Below the pieces are notes generated by a model. The model worked only from the letters and a program-made list of their open reading frames with translations, was not told where the DNA came from and did not search any database. Below, one piece after another: positions 1 through 12,537 of a stretch of DNA of 64,000 nucleotides; within the stretch, counting starts at the first letter, position 1, and every line of letters begins with the position of its first letter. The stretch is taken from contig NC_037680.1 in NCBI RefSeq assembly GCF_003255815.1, positions 13,724,995-13,788,994 of the forward strand, read 5' to 3'. This DNA is from Theropithecus gelada. Lineage: Eukaryota > Chordata > Mammalia > Primates > Cercopithecidae. Position numbers and translations under genes: made by a program.

Positions 1-380
1 ACAGTTTAATGGTTTTTAGTACATTCAATACACAGATAGGAGGACTATCACCGCAGTTACAGAACTTTTTCATTGCCTCAAAAGAAACCCCACACATTGT
101 AGCTATTCCTATGCTAATAATAATAGTAATACTGATATTGGATGATCCCAATCCTCATCTGTTTTCTGTTTCTGTATATTTCTCTGTTCTGGACATCTCA
201 TATGAATGAAATTATATAATACATGGTCATTCATGACTGGCTTTTATTCACTTAGCATAATGTTTTTAAGGTTCATCCATATTGTAGCATGTATTTTTTT
301 TCTTCTGTGTATGCATTTTTATTTGAGCAAATATACAAGTGAATAATTCATTTAATGGCTAATGTATAAGTTACTATTAA
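1..380 (-). mobile_element. old L1 3' fragment, antisense
   Basis: The + strand contains ggcttttattcacttagcat and aaggttcatccatattgtag, words typical of the reverse complement of the 3' region of mammalian L1 elements. The fragment is heavily mutated and cut by the window edge. The weak open frame at 9-209 is part of it and not a gene. Confidence 0.75.
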
Positions 381-1877
381 TGTCATTGTGGTTTTAGGAA
401 GTTGAAGCTAATATTAAATTTTGGGAGAAATAAGGTTTGCTTAATAAATGATTCAATATTCTCTCTCAGTGAAGCATACAGCTAATTGCCAGCTATACCT
501 GGTATACAATTAGTTAGAAGTATGGCAGATTCCCACTGAAGCTTTCAAGGTTGAATATTGCCTAGAGAATTCTACTAGATGTTAAGTCAACTTTTCCTTT
601 TTGGATAACTTTAATTTGAAATTTTTTTTTCACATCATTAAATCTTCATTATCTTGTTCATAGCCCAATAAACTAAATTTCAGGGGTTAAATAATAAGTT
701 ATCTGGAATTTCTGGGTGTCTGCAATATTTTCAGAGGCTACCCTATTAAATACAGTCATTAATGAATTAGAACCTAGGAACCTGAAGGTGTTATTGATAA
801 AGATTACACTCACTGACATAATTTTGTACATATTTTTGTGTTGCTTTTAGCCATATTGTATAAATTTTATATGGAGAAATATGGATGGTACAGATAACTA
901 TATTATGTAACTAACAGGAAAACGATTCCGTGGATTAATCCTGAAAATGGATATTTTTTAAATAATTTGTTTTGCTCTAGGGAACATCATGTATTTGCTC
1001 TCTGAAATATCTTCTAAAAGTCATTTTTATTGGAGGTAATATTTAAGTCATTTTATTTCTTATCTGTTGCAGACATTTGACCAAGAGTATGTGAAACATT
1101 GGATGGAGGGTGGTCAAACAGAAGCATTACTATTTTCTGCTTTTTTTTTATTTGCCACTGGTATAACAACTGTTCCCTCTTTCTCTAAAATTACTTCTGG
1201 AATAATGACTAGAACACTAATAACTAAAGGACTGTTAGCCCTTCATTTTAACTTTTAGTAGTAGTTTATTAGCTTGTTTTTATTACTTCTGTAATAAATA
1301 ACAGCATGTATCAGTTCATTTTAAAGGTTACACGATAGAAGTTTTAGTTTGTGCCTACTTTTAGATGGTTTTGGCTCACCTGCTAAAACATCAGTATACC
1401 TTAAGAAAAGTAATTTACCTGTTAGAGTCTCCTGTAAAGGATTATTAACCTTTAACTTATGACCATTATAAAAATATCTAAGCTCAATTACAGATATGAA
1501 AATTTGAAAGCTTGGATAAGCTACAATGTGGAATAAAAGGCAAAAGGTATAAATCTTAAGACCTTAGGAAAGTTGTCATTCTTATTTTTGTAACAAGTGC
1601 TACTAAAAGCAGGGTATCTTTTTAAAAATAAAAAACCCAGATAATCTAAAAATCCTCTGCAATCTTTAGATCTACATATTAAGGGGAGAGACAGCCTAAA
1701 TTTGTAGCAATGGCCAGTAAAATTGTTAGATTTTGTTATTTCCCACAGATAGTAGAAATTTCAGTGGCAGTACATTCACTGAAGAACGATTGAAATATTC
1801 TTATACCTACTCTTTAGCTCAAACACAGAAAATCAATTTAAATGTACTGTTTTATGAACTCCAAATAAGTTGCCTGC
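381..1877. other. intron, no feature recognised
   Basis: AT-rich intronic sequence. An acceptor-like ttatctgttgcag at 1058-1070 is followed by a 63-codon open frame, but there is no homology to R3HDM1 and no convincing donor. Confidence 0.6.
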
Positions 1878-2160
1878 TTTTTTTTTTTTTTTTTTGAGAT
1901 TGTTGCCCAGGCTGGAGTGCAATGGCGCAATCTCAGCTCACTGCAACCTCCGCCTCCCGGGTTCAAGCAGTTCTCCTACCTCAGCCTCCAAGTAGCTGGG
2001 ATTACTACAGGCATGTGCCACCATGCCCCGCTAATTATGTATGTTTTTAGTAGAGATGGAGTTTCTTCATGTTGGTCAGACTGCCCCTGAACTCCCTATC
2101 TCAGGTAACCTGCCCGCCTCAACCTCCCAAAGTGCTGGGATTGAGCCACCGCGCTCAGCT
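1878..2160 (-). mobile_element. Alu (AluS-like)
   Basis: Poly-T followed by a full reverse-complement Alu body. The target duplication ttgcctgctttt lies on both sides (1870 and 2163). Confidence 0.96.
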
Positions 2161-2273
2161 CATTGCCTGCTTTTGATTCTTGTCTTCATTTTTTTACAGT
2201 AAGACACTATGTAAATTATAAAAGTTACTGAAAATACTGTCTCACGATAAATTAACCCCAAAAGCTTGGATGA

Positions 2274-2570
2274 GGCTGGGCGCAGTGGCTCACGCCTGTA
2301 ATCCCAGCACTTTAGGAGGCCGAGGCGGGGGGATCACCTGAGGTTGGGAGTTCAAGACCAGCCTGGGCAACATGGTGAAACCCTGTGACTACTAAAAATA
2401 CAAAAGCTAGCTGGGTGTGGTGGCGGGCACCTGTACTCAGCTGCCGGGAGGCTGAAGCAGGAGAATCGCTTGAACCCAGGAGGCAGAGGTTGCAGGGAGC
2501 CAAGATTGTGCCACAACACTGCAGCCTGGGGGACAGAGCAAGACTGTCTTTTAAAAAAAAAAAAAAAAAA
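2274..2570 (+). mobile_element. Alu (AluS-like)
   Basis: Full-length body from ggctgggcgcagtggctcac to an A tail, with the target duplication cttggatga on both sides. It forms an inverted pair with the Alu at 1878-2160, 113 nt away. Confidence 0.97.
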
Positions 2571-3300
2571 ACTTGGATGAAAGAGGGTCTTACAGTTTAG
2601 TAAATAAATCCTTTCTTGGGAAAACTTTAGGAAGTAAAAATTCTTCACTCTCCACCCAAATTTAAGAAAAACAAAAAGAATACTAAAAGACCTTCTGGAT
2701 GAAGTAATTTTATTACTTTATTCCATGCAAAATATATTTGTTGAACCCTTCTATATACAAATAGTTCAAATAACTATATGACAATAATTGTGATAAATGC
2801 TATTAAAGAAAAATATGTAAAAGCAACAATTCTAAGAAAGAATATAAGAATGTGTTTCAGCAAAGGGGAACAGCATGTTCAAGGTACCTGAGAGAGATAG
2901 GAGCTTGGCAAATACAAAAATAAACCAGGATGATAACAGTTTTGTGAGTTCAGGTCAGGAGATTAGGCTGGAGCTGGATGAAGACCAGCTCATGCCTGCC
3001 TTGTACATATGTTTAGTTCTAAGAGCAGTAAGAAACCCATGACAGATTTAACAAAGTGAGTGATGTGTGATCACATATGTGTTCTTAAAAGATTGTTATA
3101 CATGTTTCATGTAGAATAGATTAGGGAAGATCAGGGAAGATACAGGGAGACAATATACTCCTGCTATAGTAGTCAAGCCGGAAATCCTGATTGCCTGGAT
3201 CCAGGGTTGTGGCAGTAGAAAAATAGATCAAAAGTAGATAAAATTTGCAGTAGTAATTAACTATACAGAAGCATTTGAAAAAGGATGATTAAAAAAACAA
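2571..3300. other. intron, probable ancient dispersed repeat
   Basis: From about 2860 the text (gggaacagcatgttcaaggt, and agaatagattagggaag later) resembles a very old dispersed mammalian repeat whose family I cannot name with confidence. It seems to resume after the Alu at about 3540-3700 (cacttactgagatgggatat). Similar text is found at 10520-11600. Confidence 0.4.
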
Positions 3301-3308
3301 CAACAACC

Positions 3309-3526
3309 TTCGAGACCAGCCTGACCAATATGGAGAAACCCCAACTCTACTAAAAATAGAAAATTAGTCTGGCCTGGTGGCACATGCCTGTCATCCCAGC
3401 TACTCAGGAGGCTGAGGCAGTAGAATCGCTTGAACCTGAGAGACAGAGGTTGAAGTGAGCCGAGATTGTGCCCTTGCACTCCAGCCTGGGCAACGAGAGC
3501 GAAACTCTGTCTCAAATAAATAAAAA
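3309..3526 (+). mobile_element. 5'-truncated Alu
   Basis: Begins inside the left monomer (ttcgagaccagcctgaccaa) directly after an (AAC)n stretch and ends with an AAAT tail. Confidence 0.93.
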
Positions 3527-4599
3527 CTAGAATTCTCATGCTTCTAGTATCATATACTGAGTAGAAGGTGGTGCCACTTACTGAGATGGGATATACTAAA
3601 GGAGAAGCAGGTTTGGAGACAAAACTGAATATTGATATAATTTTTGTTAAAATGTAATTCTGTCTTCAGCTTTGGATTTGAAATCACCAGGTAGACATGT
3701 TTTTCTCTTGATTTTTTTTAAACTAATATAAAAATGTATAGTTAAATATCTAATGACTGATGGGGGAAATGTTATTACTTAGTGTTATGAAACTTTTGCA
3801 GTATAGGAGGAGAATCAAATGCAGGTCTGATGTGTAGACTTTCAGGTGACCAAAGGCGGGGGCTACCAGTTCTTCTATTGAAATTGAGAATAATCTGCAT
3901 AGTTTCTATTTTAGAGAATCATTAACCTCTTGGCCTCGTTTTCTTGATCTATAAACTTTGGAAGATAAAACTGAATGATTTGTAAAGCTGCTTTTAGCTT
4001 TAAGGTTCTGTAACTTAGACATGTTTTTCTTTTTTCACACGTGCATGAAATTTCCAATTAGCACAGGGAAATTCTGGAGCCATGTTACGGGTGTGTGAGC
4101 AGGGAAGTCCTTTGGGGAGCGATACCATTAATTTGTTGCGGCTAAGTGAACTAAATAAGACCTTAGTGATCTAAGGGAGCATATACAGGTACTCCCTAGA
4201 GTCCTTATTTATTTTATATGTTGGAGGTTTTTGATTCACTTAGATTTTTATGGGAAAATTTAAAAATATATAATGGCAGTTTATAGAATGGGTTGAAATA
4301 TCCTCTTCTTCTGAGTCAGCGATATAATTAATACTTCTCTGCCATAGTCCCATCTACATACTAGTATTAGAGTCCCATAGGAGTATTCCTGTCGTTACTG
4401 TCGTTGCATGTTCTTTAGAATACTGTTTCTATGGAGTTCAGCATGATAACAAAGTCATGAGCCTAACTAAAGATATCTGTTTTTCTGCTTCCTCTCTACT
4501 TCATTGAATGAGGAAATAAAAACTAAAGTGCTTTTTCTATCCACACATTCACAGAGCAAACTCTAATATAGTAATACTTAGCAGATCAAAATACATTTA
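3527..4599. other. intron, mostly unrecognised
   Basis: Apart from the possible old repeat to about 3700, no element, RNA gene or exon was recognised. Confidence 0.5.
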
Positions 4600-4760
4600 A
4601 GTTCCTTCGTTATGTGTAAGCAAAAAAAAAAAAATGCATTTAAGAATAGCCACATGTTGATTATTGTTAAAGTTGGGTGATGGGTACATCAAAATTCATT
4701 ACACTATTCTCTACATTAGCGTATGTGTGAAAACTTCCGTAATAAAAAGTTAAACTAAAA
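4600..4760 (+). mobile_element. old L1 3' end fragment
   Basis: The words gttgggtgatgggtacatca and actattctctacatt, followed by aataaaaagttaaa, are the usual 3' terminal part of old L1 elements in sense orientation. Confidence 0.65.
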
Positions 4761-4899
4761 AAATCATCTTTTATTGTTTTAAAACATTAATAAATACTCT
4801 AGCGTCAAGATTGGGGTAGTCCTGAATGTAGTTTTTAGGGGGTGAAATTTAACTGTATAAATCATAGTCTGTTGACATTTGTGATTACTTCATTACTAA

Positions 4900-4995
<96 letters not shown>

Positions 4996-5077
4996 TAAGT
5001 CCTGACATTTAACAAGAAAAGAAATTGTCATCACCATTCTCCTTGACTTACTAAATTGGTTTTTCTTGTGCTTCTAG

Positions 5078-5218
5078 GTCTCCACGTAAAAAATTCCCCC
5101 CAATGACATCTTACCATAGGATGCTATTACACAGAGTAGCCGCTTACTTTGGATTAGACCACAATGTTGATCAGAGTGGGAAGTCTGTCATAGTAAACAA
5201 AACTAGCAATACAAGAAT
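5078..5218 (+). CDS. R3HDM1: R3HDM1 exon, R3H domain core
   Basis: A 141-nt exon with acceptor ttctag and donor gtaagt. It completes the Glu codon, then encodes 46 residues and two bases of an Ile codon. The R3H signature, Arg followed three residues later by His, is seen in HRMLLHRVAAYFGL, about residues 14-27 of the exon. It is followed by the polar strand DHNVDQSGKSVIVNKTSNTR. The R3H fold binds single-stranded nucleic acid, and in this family it works together with the adjoining SUZ segment on mRNA. Both the Arg and the His are present, so the domain looks functional. Confidence 0.97.
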
Positions 5219-7552
5219 GTAAGTGTCAAGAGATGTAACTGCATATTATATATCTAAATAATAATACTTTTATCTTTCTATAGTACCTTTCATCTGAGGG
5301 TTTCCACATGTTTGAGCAGTCTAATTAAGTTTGATGATAACCTTATACGATAGGACTGAAAACACATTTAGTTTACTGGGAACAAAACGCAACAGCTTGA
5401 ACTCAAGTATAGCATACGAATGAGGACTGGGGCATATGTTAAAAAAATAAAAACCCAGAGGACATAATATCAGTGATGTTTGACAACAACTCTTAGGGAT
5501 TTTTAAAATTAATTTAGATAGCTATAGCCAGCCTTAGTCAAATTATTAAAAAAAAAAAAAAGAGAATAGACTTTGTCTGTGACACCTTCATATTTAGTTA
5601 ATCTTCTGTCAGTTTACCATTCTTTCCAAAAAGCCTCCAGATTTACTCCTTTTCTCTCACGATTCTTAAGAAAGTGGGACTATTGGTTAATGCAATATCA
5701 TCCATAGTGCTGTCTTCTTCCTAGGCTATGTATGACTCACCAAGGAAAATTTTTAAAGAGTTAGGAGGAGCCTTTTGTTTTAAGAATTGATTGCTTTATA
5801 CTATTAAGGAAGTAGATCATCATTGCTGTTACTTGGGAACAAAAGACCCAATGCAGAGGCACCCAAGTTATAAAACATACACAGCACATCCGTTACATCT
5901 TCTGCCTATTTATAAGGCTAATCCTAAAACAACTAGCTGAGTTCAGCTAAAATTTCTATTTTGGTGGTGATTGGCCTATCAAAAGGAATTTCAGTTTGAT
6001 ATGAGGCAGCAACAAGTCTGTGGTAATGGATAGCAGTCAACTTCAGATGGCATAAATAGTCCTTTTTGGTCGATTATTTTTCTTTCCTGAAACCAAATTT
6101 CTCCCAGGTTCTTAGCTGTGAATGATTTAATTTGCATGGTTATATTTACTTCATCTATACCTTTTCTGATCTATGGTCTTTTGTCCTTATAGCTACCATA
6201 TCACTTGCTGGAGCTATTGGTTTTCTCCCATTTTAAATAGTCTTTTTGTCAACTAAGTAGATACTTTAGTATTTTTAAATGATTTTTCCTATAAATAAAA
6301 GTAAATTAGTGAAAATAGATGTGTTTAGAAAGGGATCTTTTCTTTCTATAGGGATTAAATGTTACCAAAATGTGAGTCTGATTTAATTTTCATTAAAATT
6401 TTCATATCCCTTAATCTTTAATATTCTTTTCAATTAGTCTTTTTCCAGTCAGTTATATCATGACTAAAGTAGGATAGTAACCATTATGCTATGAGCTGAG
6501 CTAGAAGTAATTAGAACCGTTAATTCATTTAACCAGTACCTCTCAACATTACTCAGAGCTGCTGGATACCCAAGCACATATACATTTGCAGGCATTTTGA
6601 CTGGTGACTCTCTAAGGTTTTCAATACAGTGTAACCTCAGTTATTTGAATTCTATGAATGATGTCAAAAAACTTTAGAGTTCTCTTTATCAAGATAATCA
6701 AAAGCTAGGCTCAGCAGAGATGCTTATAATACACTTAAAGAAGTATGGGTCAAGAATATAATTATAACCTGACATTTCAGATCATTGAAGTTACACTGTA
6801 TTTTTTCTTTTTAATATCTTCTGGGATATGAAGAAGGTAGTAAATCAGAAAACCTTAGAGATCTGCTCCACACTGAATAAAAACAAACTTACCTTTTCCT
6901 CATAGGGAGATTACCCGCTCCAGCCTTGAATCAGTGGTGTTGTGGATGTCAACAACCCAGTGTCCACTGGGGTGTCTCAATGGAGCGGGAAGTTGGCGAT
7001 TACAGGGCAGTAAATTCAGGCATCTATAAAAGAATGAGGTAAGACAGTCTTAAGGTTAGCTGAAATGCCTGCCAGTGCTATTGGTGTGGGAATCCAGCTG
7101 CTCTTAGAAAAGTTGCCAGGCCCTTGGTTAAACCTTATAGTTCACTTTGGAATAGCAGTCCGTCATTCAATTATAAACTCCATAAATAAGAAAATGTGAC
7201 TTTGAACAGTTACAAAAATAGATAACATAAGTAAATGGGGCAATCATGACAAAAATAACATACTGCCATTGTCAGAACTAAATAAAAATATTTCAAATCC
7301 TTGAAGAAAATAGTCTTCTTATTATTTTGGTCACAAAGCTGTTTTTAGTCTTATTTTTCTTCTTTACTTCTTATATATATATTTATGTACAAATCTGTTC
7401 TCTATTTCACCCATCTAAGTATTTTACAATAGAGATTTCATTAACTTGCTTAGATAATTCTCCTTTTGCATAATTTGACAGGAGGCTTTTATGTACTTTA
7501 TTAGAAATTCATAGGTTAAAATAAATGTTCAGAAGTATTATTTCGGTTCTAA
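5219..7552. other. intron, no feature recognised
   Basis: 2.3 kb without an Alu or any recognised exon. A poly-A run lies at 5551-5563. No open frame of interest. Confidence 0.6.
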
Positions 7553-7848
7553 GGCCAGGCACCTGTAATCCCAGCACTTTGGGAGACTGAGGCAGGTAGA
7601 TCACTTGAGGTCAGGAGTGCACAACCAGCCTGGCCAACACAATGAAACCCCATCTCTACTAAAAATACAAAAAAAAATTAGCTGGGCATGGTGGCACCTG
7701 CCTGTAATCTCACCTACTCAGAAGGCTGAGACAGGAGAATCGCTTGAACCCAGGCGGCAGAAGTTGCAGTGAGCTGAGATCGCACCATGGCACTCCAGCC
7801 TGGATGACAGAGTGAGACTCTGTCTCTAAAAAAATTTTTAAAAAAGAA
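7553..7848 (+). mobile_element. Alu with small 5' deletion
   Basis: The box A region is shortened: ggccaggcacctgtaatccc lacks the usual gtggctca segment. The rest is complete and ends with an A/T-rich tail. Confidence 0.95.
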
Positions 7849-8519
7849 GTGTTACTTAGGTTCTAGATATAAGGAAGTTTGCTGAAAATGTCATTACTCA
7901 GGTTTATTTGGATTAGAAATTTACTTAGGTTATTCACATATATCATTTGACTATATAATAGATATAAAAGCTACCTAGGAGTTCAATGAGATTTTCTCTA
8001 AAGCCATTTAATGTATTGTTATATTTCATATTTCAAAAGAATAATTCCAGTTTTATACTAGAATGATGCTTAGTCACAAGAGTATTGATTGAATTAATTT
8101 GTGGAAGCTGAGAATGTATTTTGGGAGGTGAAATTTTATGTAACTGTGATTTTCCAAGGGCCACAACCTTGTGTTTGTCCTCTAGAACCCAGTGGAACTT
8201 GCAACATTTCTGTAGAAGAAAGACGAGTTCACTATAAAATATATTGCTAAGATTTCATAAGCATTACTTTAGGTCACAACTTTAACCTCTATAAAAGAGC
8301 TTCTGTTTTCTAACCTGTTCAGTTAATGTTAAACAAACCTGTGCCCTACTGTAATTTAAAATTCATGGATGCAGTTTGAAGTCGTCTGTAAGTTTTTAGC
8401 TAATTGAATGACAAAATATTTTATTACTTTCAGTTGTATAACACCAAACTAGGTACCACAGGAGTAGCATAAGATACAGTACTGTACTTTCCTTGTCCCA
8501 GCATGTTTTCATAGGTTTA

Positions 8520-8670
8520 GATGAGGCAGTACAGGCTTTGGGTCTAACTGACCTGGCCTCCAACTATGGCTTAATCATATGCCTGCCTTTGACCTTGCAC
8601 ATTTGCTTAAGCCATTTGAACCTCTGTTTGCTCAGTAAGATTTATATAAGTAACTAACTTCTGAGTGTTT
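8520..8670 (+). mobile_element. MIR fragment
   Basis: Degenerate MIR core (ccaactatggcttaatcata, gccatttgaacctctgtttg) in sense orientation. Confidence 0.55.
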
Positions 8671-8679
8671 ACTGTTTTG

Positions 8680-8885
8680 TGTGTTATTGACGTATTCATT
8701 TCATCTTCAGAATAACCCTAAGAAGTAGGTACACTATATAATTCCAATTTTACAAATAAAGAAACTGGGAAAGAGAAAAGTTAAGTAACTTTTGCAAGTC
8801 ATCAAGCAGCTAAAGTGCTAAAGCTCAACCTTTGAATCCAAGCAGTCTGACTCCAGAGCCCACATTGTATTTGATATGGCCGCTC
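8680..8885 (-). mobile_element. MIR fragment
   Basis: The + strand has aataaccctaagaagtaggt, aaagaaactgggaaagag and ccaagcagtctgactccaga, the classical reverse-complement MIR words. Three MIR-derived segments are packed into 8520-9150. Confidence 0.8.
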
Positions 8886-8960
8886 AACCATAACATGGAA
8901 TAGTTAGTATTTTCTCATGAGATTATTGTGAGGACTAAATACGTCATCTATCTTATAAAC

Positions 8961-9150
8961 TAGAGAGAAGGACATTTAGTATAGGCTTGGAGTTCAGCAG
9001 ACCTGGGTTGAAATCCCAACTCTGCCATTTTCTAGCTGTGTGATCTCTATTTTAGCCTCCTGGAATCTCAGGTTCCTTATCTGTAAAATAAAAACAAAGA
9101 TAGTGTCTACCATATAGGGTTTTTTTGGGGATAAATTATTATAACTGTCC
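8961..9150 (+). repeat. left arm of 190-bp near-identical inverted duplication (MIR-derived)
   Basis: This 190-nt segment matches the reverse complement of 10303-10492 over its entire length with five mismatches and no gaps (about 97%). It contains a recognisable MIR core on the + strand (ctagctgtgtgatct and the ccttatctgtaaaata box). Independent MIR copies are usually 25-30% diverged, so the pair must come from a duplication or conversion, not two insertions. Weaker similarity continues to about 8948. Exons 9296-9404 and 9494-9589 lie between the arms. Confidence 0.93.
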
Positions 9151-9295
9151 ATGAATACGTTCTCCAGTATGGCACTAAAAAGTGGTAACTTTTATTTTAT
9201 TGCTTTTCATAAAATGTTATGTTTAACTTCTTTGCTAATATTGTGCATTATCTTTTCCTGTTCCTTTGTTTTTGTTTTTGTTTTTGTTTTTTAAG

Positions 9296-9404
9296 ACCTG
9301 ATCAGAAATTTAATGAACATATTAAGGATGATAAAGGTGAAGACTTTCAGAAACGTTATATCCTCAAGAGAGATAACTCTAGCTTTGACAAAGATGATAA
9401 CCAG
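9296..9404 (+). CDS. R3HDM1: R3HDM1 exon, end of R3H domain
   Basis: A 109-nt exon with a T-rich tract (tttgtttttgtttttg) before ttaag and a gtaatc donor. It completes Ile and encodes PDQKFNEHIKDDKGEDFQKR followed by YILKRDNSSFDKDDNQ. It closes the R3H domain and starts the charged linker to SUZ. It is only 89 nt from the next exon. Both exons lie between the arms of a near-identical inverted repeat (8961-9150 and 10303-10492), which could affect splicing or circularisation. The 109-nt and 96-nt lengths mean that losing this exon alone would shift the frame. Confidence 0.96.
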
Positions 9405-9493
9405 GTAATCTAGAACAATTATAGCATTTTTATAGGTGCAAGATATATTATACCAGTAGTTCATTTGCCAAAAAATTATCCTCTTTTCTGTAG

Positions 9494-10239
<746 letters not shown>

Positions 10240-10302
10240 TGAAGAACTTACTCATTCAACAAATTTTATTGAGCACCTGTAGTAAGTGCAATCCTAGGCA
10301 CT
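10240..10302 (-). repeat. MIR 3' part adjoining the right arm
   Basis: The text actcattcaacaaattttat followed by tgagcacctgtagtaagtgc is the reverse of a MIR tail (tgctcaataaatgtttgttg type). It joins the right arm without a break. Confidence 0.7.
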
Positions 10303-10510
10303 GGACAGTTATAATAGTTTATCCCCAAAACAACCCTATATGGTAGATACTATCTTTGTTTTTATTTTACAGATAAGGAACCTGAGATTCCAGGAGGCTA
10401 AATTAGAGATCACACAGCTAGAAAATGGCAGAGTTGGGATTTCAACCCAAGTCTGCTGAACTCCAAGCCTATACTAAATGTCCTTCTCTCTAGTTTTTAA
10501 GATCGATGAG
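10303..10510 (-). repeat. right arm of inverted duplication, within a longer MIR copy
   Basis: Positions 10303-10492 are the reverse complement of 8961-9150 with five mismatches. Here the MIR continues beyond the shared segment (ttattgagcacctgtagtaa, 10266-10285, is a typical MIR 3' part in reverse), whereas the left arm stops at 9150. That suggests this copy is the original and the left one the derived, inverted copy. The direction is inference. Confidence 0.9.
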
Positions 10511-10757
10511 GTATCTGCCCTTGATGAATAGCCAAGTAATGACAACAGGGTGTGTGGTTTATGTAGAGACATGAAGGTGTAACAGGTGACACAGCAGATG
10601 AGCACCACAAACCAGAACTGGGGAAGGGATGAGACAGTTCGCTTCCAAGAAGTAAACTTACAGAAGTGAAGAGTTCCAAGTAGAGGGTCAGTATGTACAG
10701 AAACCCAGAGGTGAGGGAGAACTTGACACACATTAGGAATGAAAAGATTTAAAAGTA
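10511..10757. repeat. old dispersed repeat, class unsure
   Basis: Text such as ggagaacttgacacacatta resembles the same old repeat family suspected at 2860-3290. It seems to continue after the Alu at 11041-11200 and after the MER1-like element at 11455-11600. Confidence 0.35.
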
Positions 10758-11038
10758 GGCCAGGCACAGTGGCTCACACCTGTAATCCCACCACTATGGG
10801 AGCGCTGAGGTGGGTGGCTCACTTGAGCTCAGGAGTTCAATAACAGCCTGAGCAACATGGCAAAACCCCATCTCTACAAAAAATTAGCCAGGCATGGTGG
10901 TGCACATCTGTAGTCCCAGCTACTCAGGAGGCTGAGACAGGAGGATCTCCTGAACCCAGGAAGTAGAGGTTGCAGTGACCCAAGATAAGACTGCTACACT
11001 CCAGCCTGAGTGACAGAGTGACCCTGTCTCAAAAAAAA
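10758..11038 (+). mobile_element. Alu (AluJ-like)
   Basis: The form ctctacaaaaaattagccag between the monomers and the high divergence indicate an old AluJ-type copy. Confidence 0.93.
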
Positions 11039-11234
11039 GATTCCGAGTAGCCAGATTCTAGCCTGAGTGATGTAAGGAGTGAGGAAACTTTAGACTGGAA
11101 AAATAATCAGAAATGAGATGACACGGCCCTGAAGGTTTAAGATGTTTGGACTTTTGGCAGTTTTGGTGGTGGTTTTTTGTTTTGGGTTTTATTTATTTAT
11201 TATTTATTTACTTTTGGCTTTTTTCTTTTTTGGT

Positions 11235-11450
11235 CAGCAGACTTTTTCTGTAAAGGTCTGATAATAGCTGTTTTAGGGATTGTGAGCCACATAGTCTTCA
11301 TTGCAGCTACTCAAATCTGACTTTTTTTTTTCTACTCAAATGTGAAAGCAGCCACAGACAATACATAAATGAATGGTCATGGCCGTGTTCCTGTTCCAGT
11401 AAAACTTTATTTGCAGAAACGGGTATCTGGCTGTAGTTTGCTGACACTTG
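11235..11450 (+). mobile_element. MER1-like hAT-Charlie DNA transposon fragment
   Basis: The words gtcagcagactttttctgta and acaatacataaatgaatggt, then aaaactttatttgcagaaac and gtagtttgctgac, follow the MER1 consensus from one end to the other. The terminal repeats are eroded. Confidence 0.7.
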
Positions 11451-11599
11451 TGCTAAAACATCAGGGAGCCATTCAGGTGGGAAGAATTATGATCAGATTG
11501 ACATTTTAGAGAGATTGCTTCTGTTACATAAAATGGGCAAAAAATGGTAACTGGAAAACTAGTTAGAAAACTGTTGTAATCATACAAACAAAAATGGTC

Positions 11600-12032
11600 A
11601 TTCCTGACCCAGGTTAACAGTGCTGAAGGACTTTAAGCACCATTAAGGCATAGCTACTTGTTCACTGCTCTAGCCACAGATAAAAGCACAGGTGATCAAA
11701 TATTTGTTAAGTGAATGAAGTGGAATATATATTCTATATATACCTTAAATATATAATGAAAATGGGTTCACTTATTTGGAAGATAATATTTGAATTTCAA
11801 ATTAATTTGAGCCACAAAATGAATGGCTTCAAGATACATATATATTTGTTAAAAGTAAGCATAAAATCTCCAAACCAGAAAAAAAATTCCATTATTATTT
11901 ATTTGTGTACCCTTATCACCATTTTTAACTTATATTATTAAACATGATTTTTGTTGTAGTCATTGGTTTACAGATGGCATTATATTATATTTGACAAAAG
12001 CTCAACTTTTTGTTTCTATTCTTTCTTTCTAG
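11600..12032. other. intron, no feature recognised
   Basis: AT-rich. A 76-codon open frame at 11711-11941 has no similarity I recognise. Confidence 0.6.
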
Positions 12033-12070
12033 TCCCTGTGTTCCCAAGAGAATTACATTATTGACAAAAG
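12033..12070 (+). CDS. R3HDM1: R3HDM1 microexon-like 38-nt exon
   Basis: A 38-nt exon with acceptor ctttctttctag and donor gtgagg. It reads SLCSQENYIIDK and ends with two bases of an Arg codon. It follows the SUZ domain directly and starts the linker. It is one of the shortest exons of the gene and is 83 nt from the next. The frame joins 9589 in phase 0 and 12154 with a one-base carry. Confidence 0.94.
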
Positions 12071-12153
12071 GTGAGGGAATTTTTAACATCTGTTTTGGTA
12101 ACTGTCTGACTGATGCTAATAAAAATTAAAATGTCCTATTAAAATGCCAACAG

Positions 12154-12204
12154 ACTCCAAGACGAAGATGCCAGTAGTACCCAGCAGAGGCGCCAGATAT
12201 TTAG
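12154..12204 (+). CDS. R3HDM1: R3HDM1 51-nt linker exon
   Basis: A 51-nt exon with acceptor caacag and donor gtattg. It completes Arg and encodes LQDEDASSTQQRRQIF, leaving two bases of a further Arg codon. This is a polar linker C-terminal to SUZ with no recognisable fold. The length is a multiple of three, and the flanking phases match each other, so it could be skipped without breaking the frame. The upstream pyrimidine tract is poor (aaaatgccaacag), which suggests a weak acceptor. Confidence 0.92.
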
Positions 12205-12310
12205 GTATTGGAAGCATGTTTTCAATACAGTATTAAAAAAGTAAAGCATTTTTTTCTTTACTTTTTGTTCCCCCGCATTAGCTTTTCAAAGTTTTATGTC
12301 TAAATTACAG

Positions 12311-12537
12311 AGTTAATAAAGATGCTTCAGGGAGATCCACAAATAGCCATCAAAGCAGCACTGAGAATGAGTTGAAGTACTCGGAACCACGACCCTGGAG
12401 CAGCACAGATTCAGACAGCTCTCTTCGAAACCTGAAACCTGCTGTAACCAAAGCGAGCAGCTTCAGTGGAATCTCAGTCCTGACAAGAGGTGATAGTTCT
12501 GGAAGCAGCAAAAGCATAGGCAGGCTTTCAAAAACAG
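12311..12537 (+). CDS. R3HDM1: R3HDM1 Ser-rich exon
   Basis: A 227-nt exon with acceptor aattacag and donor gtataa. It begins VNKDASGRSTNSHQSSTENE and continues through KYSEPRPWSSTDSDSSLRNL to the end SKSIGRLSKT plus one base of Gly. It is very rich in Ser, Asp and Arg, and looks like a disordered, probably phosphorylated region. No catalytic or structural motif is visible. It joins the next exon 2.4 kb downstream in frame. Confidence 0.95.

Noticed and set aside
1058..1258. Acceptor-like ttatctgttgcag followed by a 63-codon open frame
   Set aside because: No similarity to R3HDM1 or any family I know, no good donor, and low-complexity T run inside. Probably chance in AT-rich intron.
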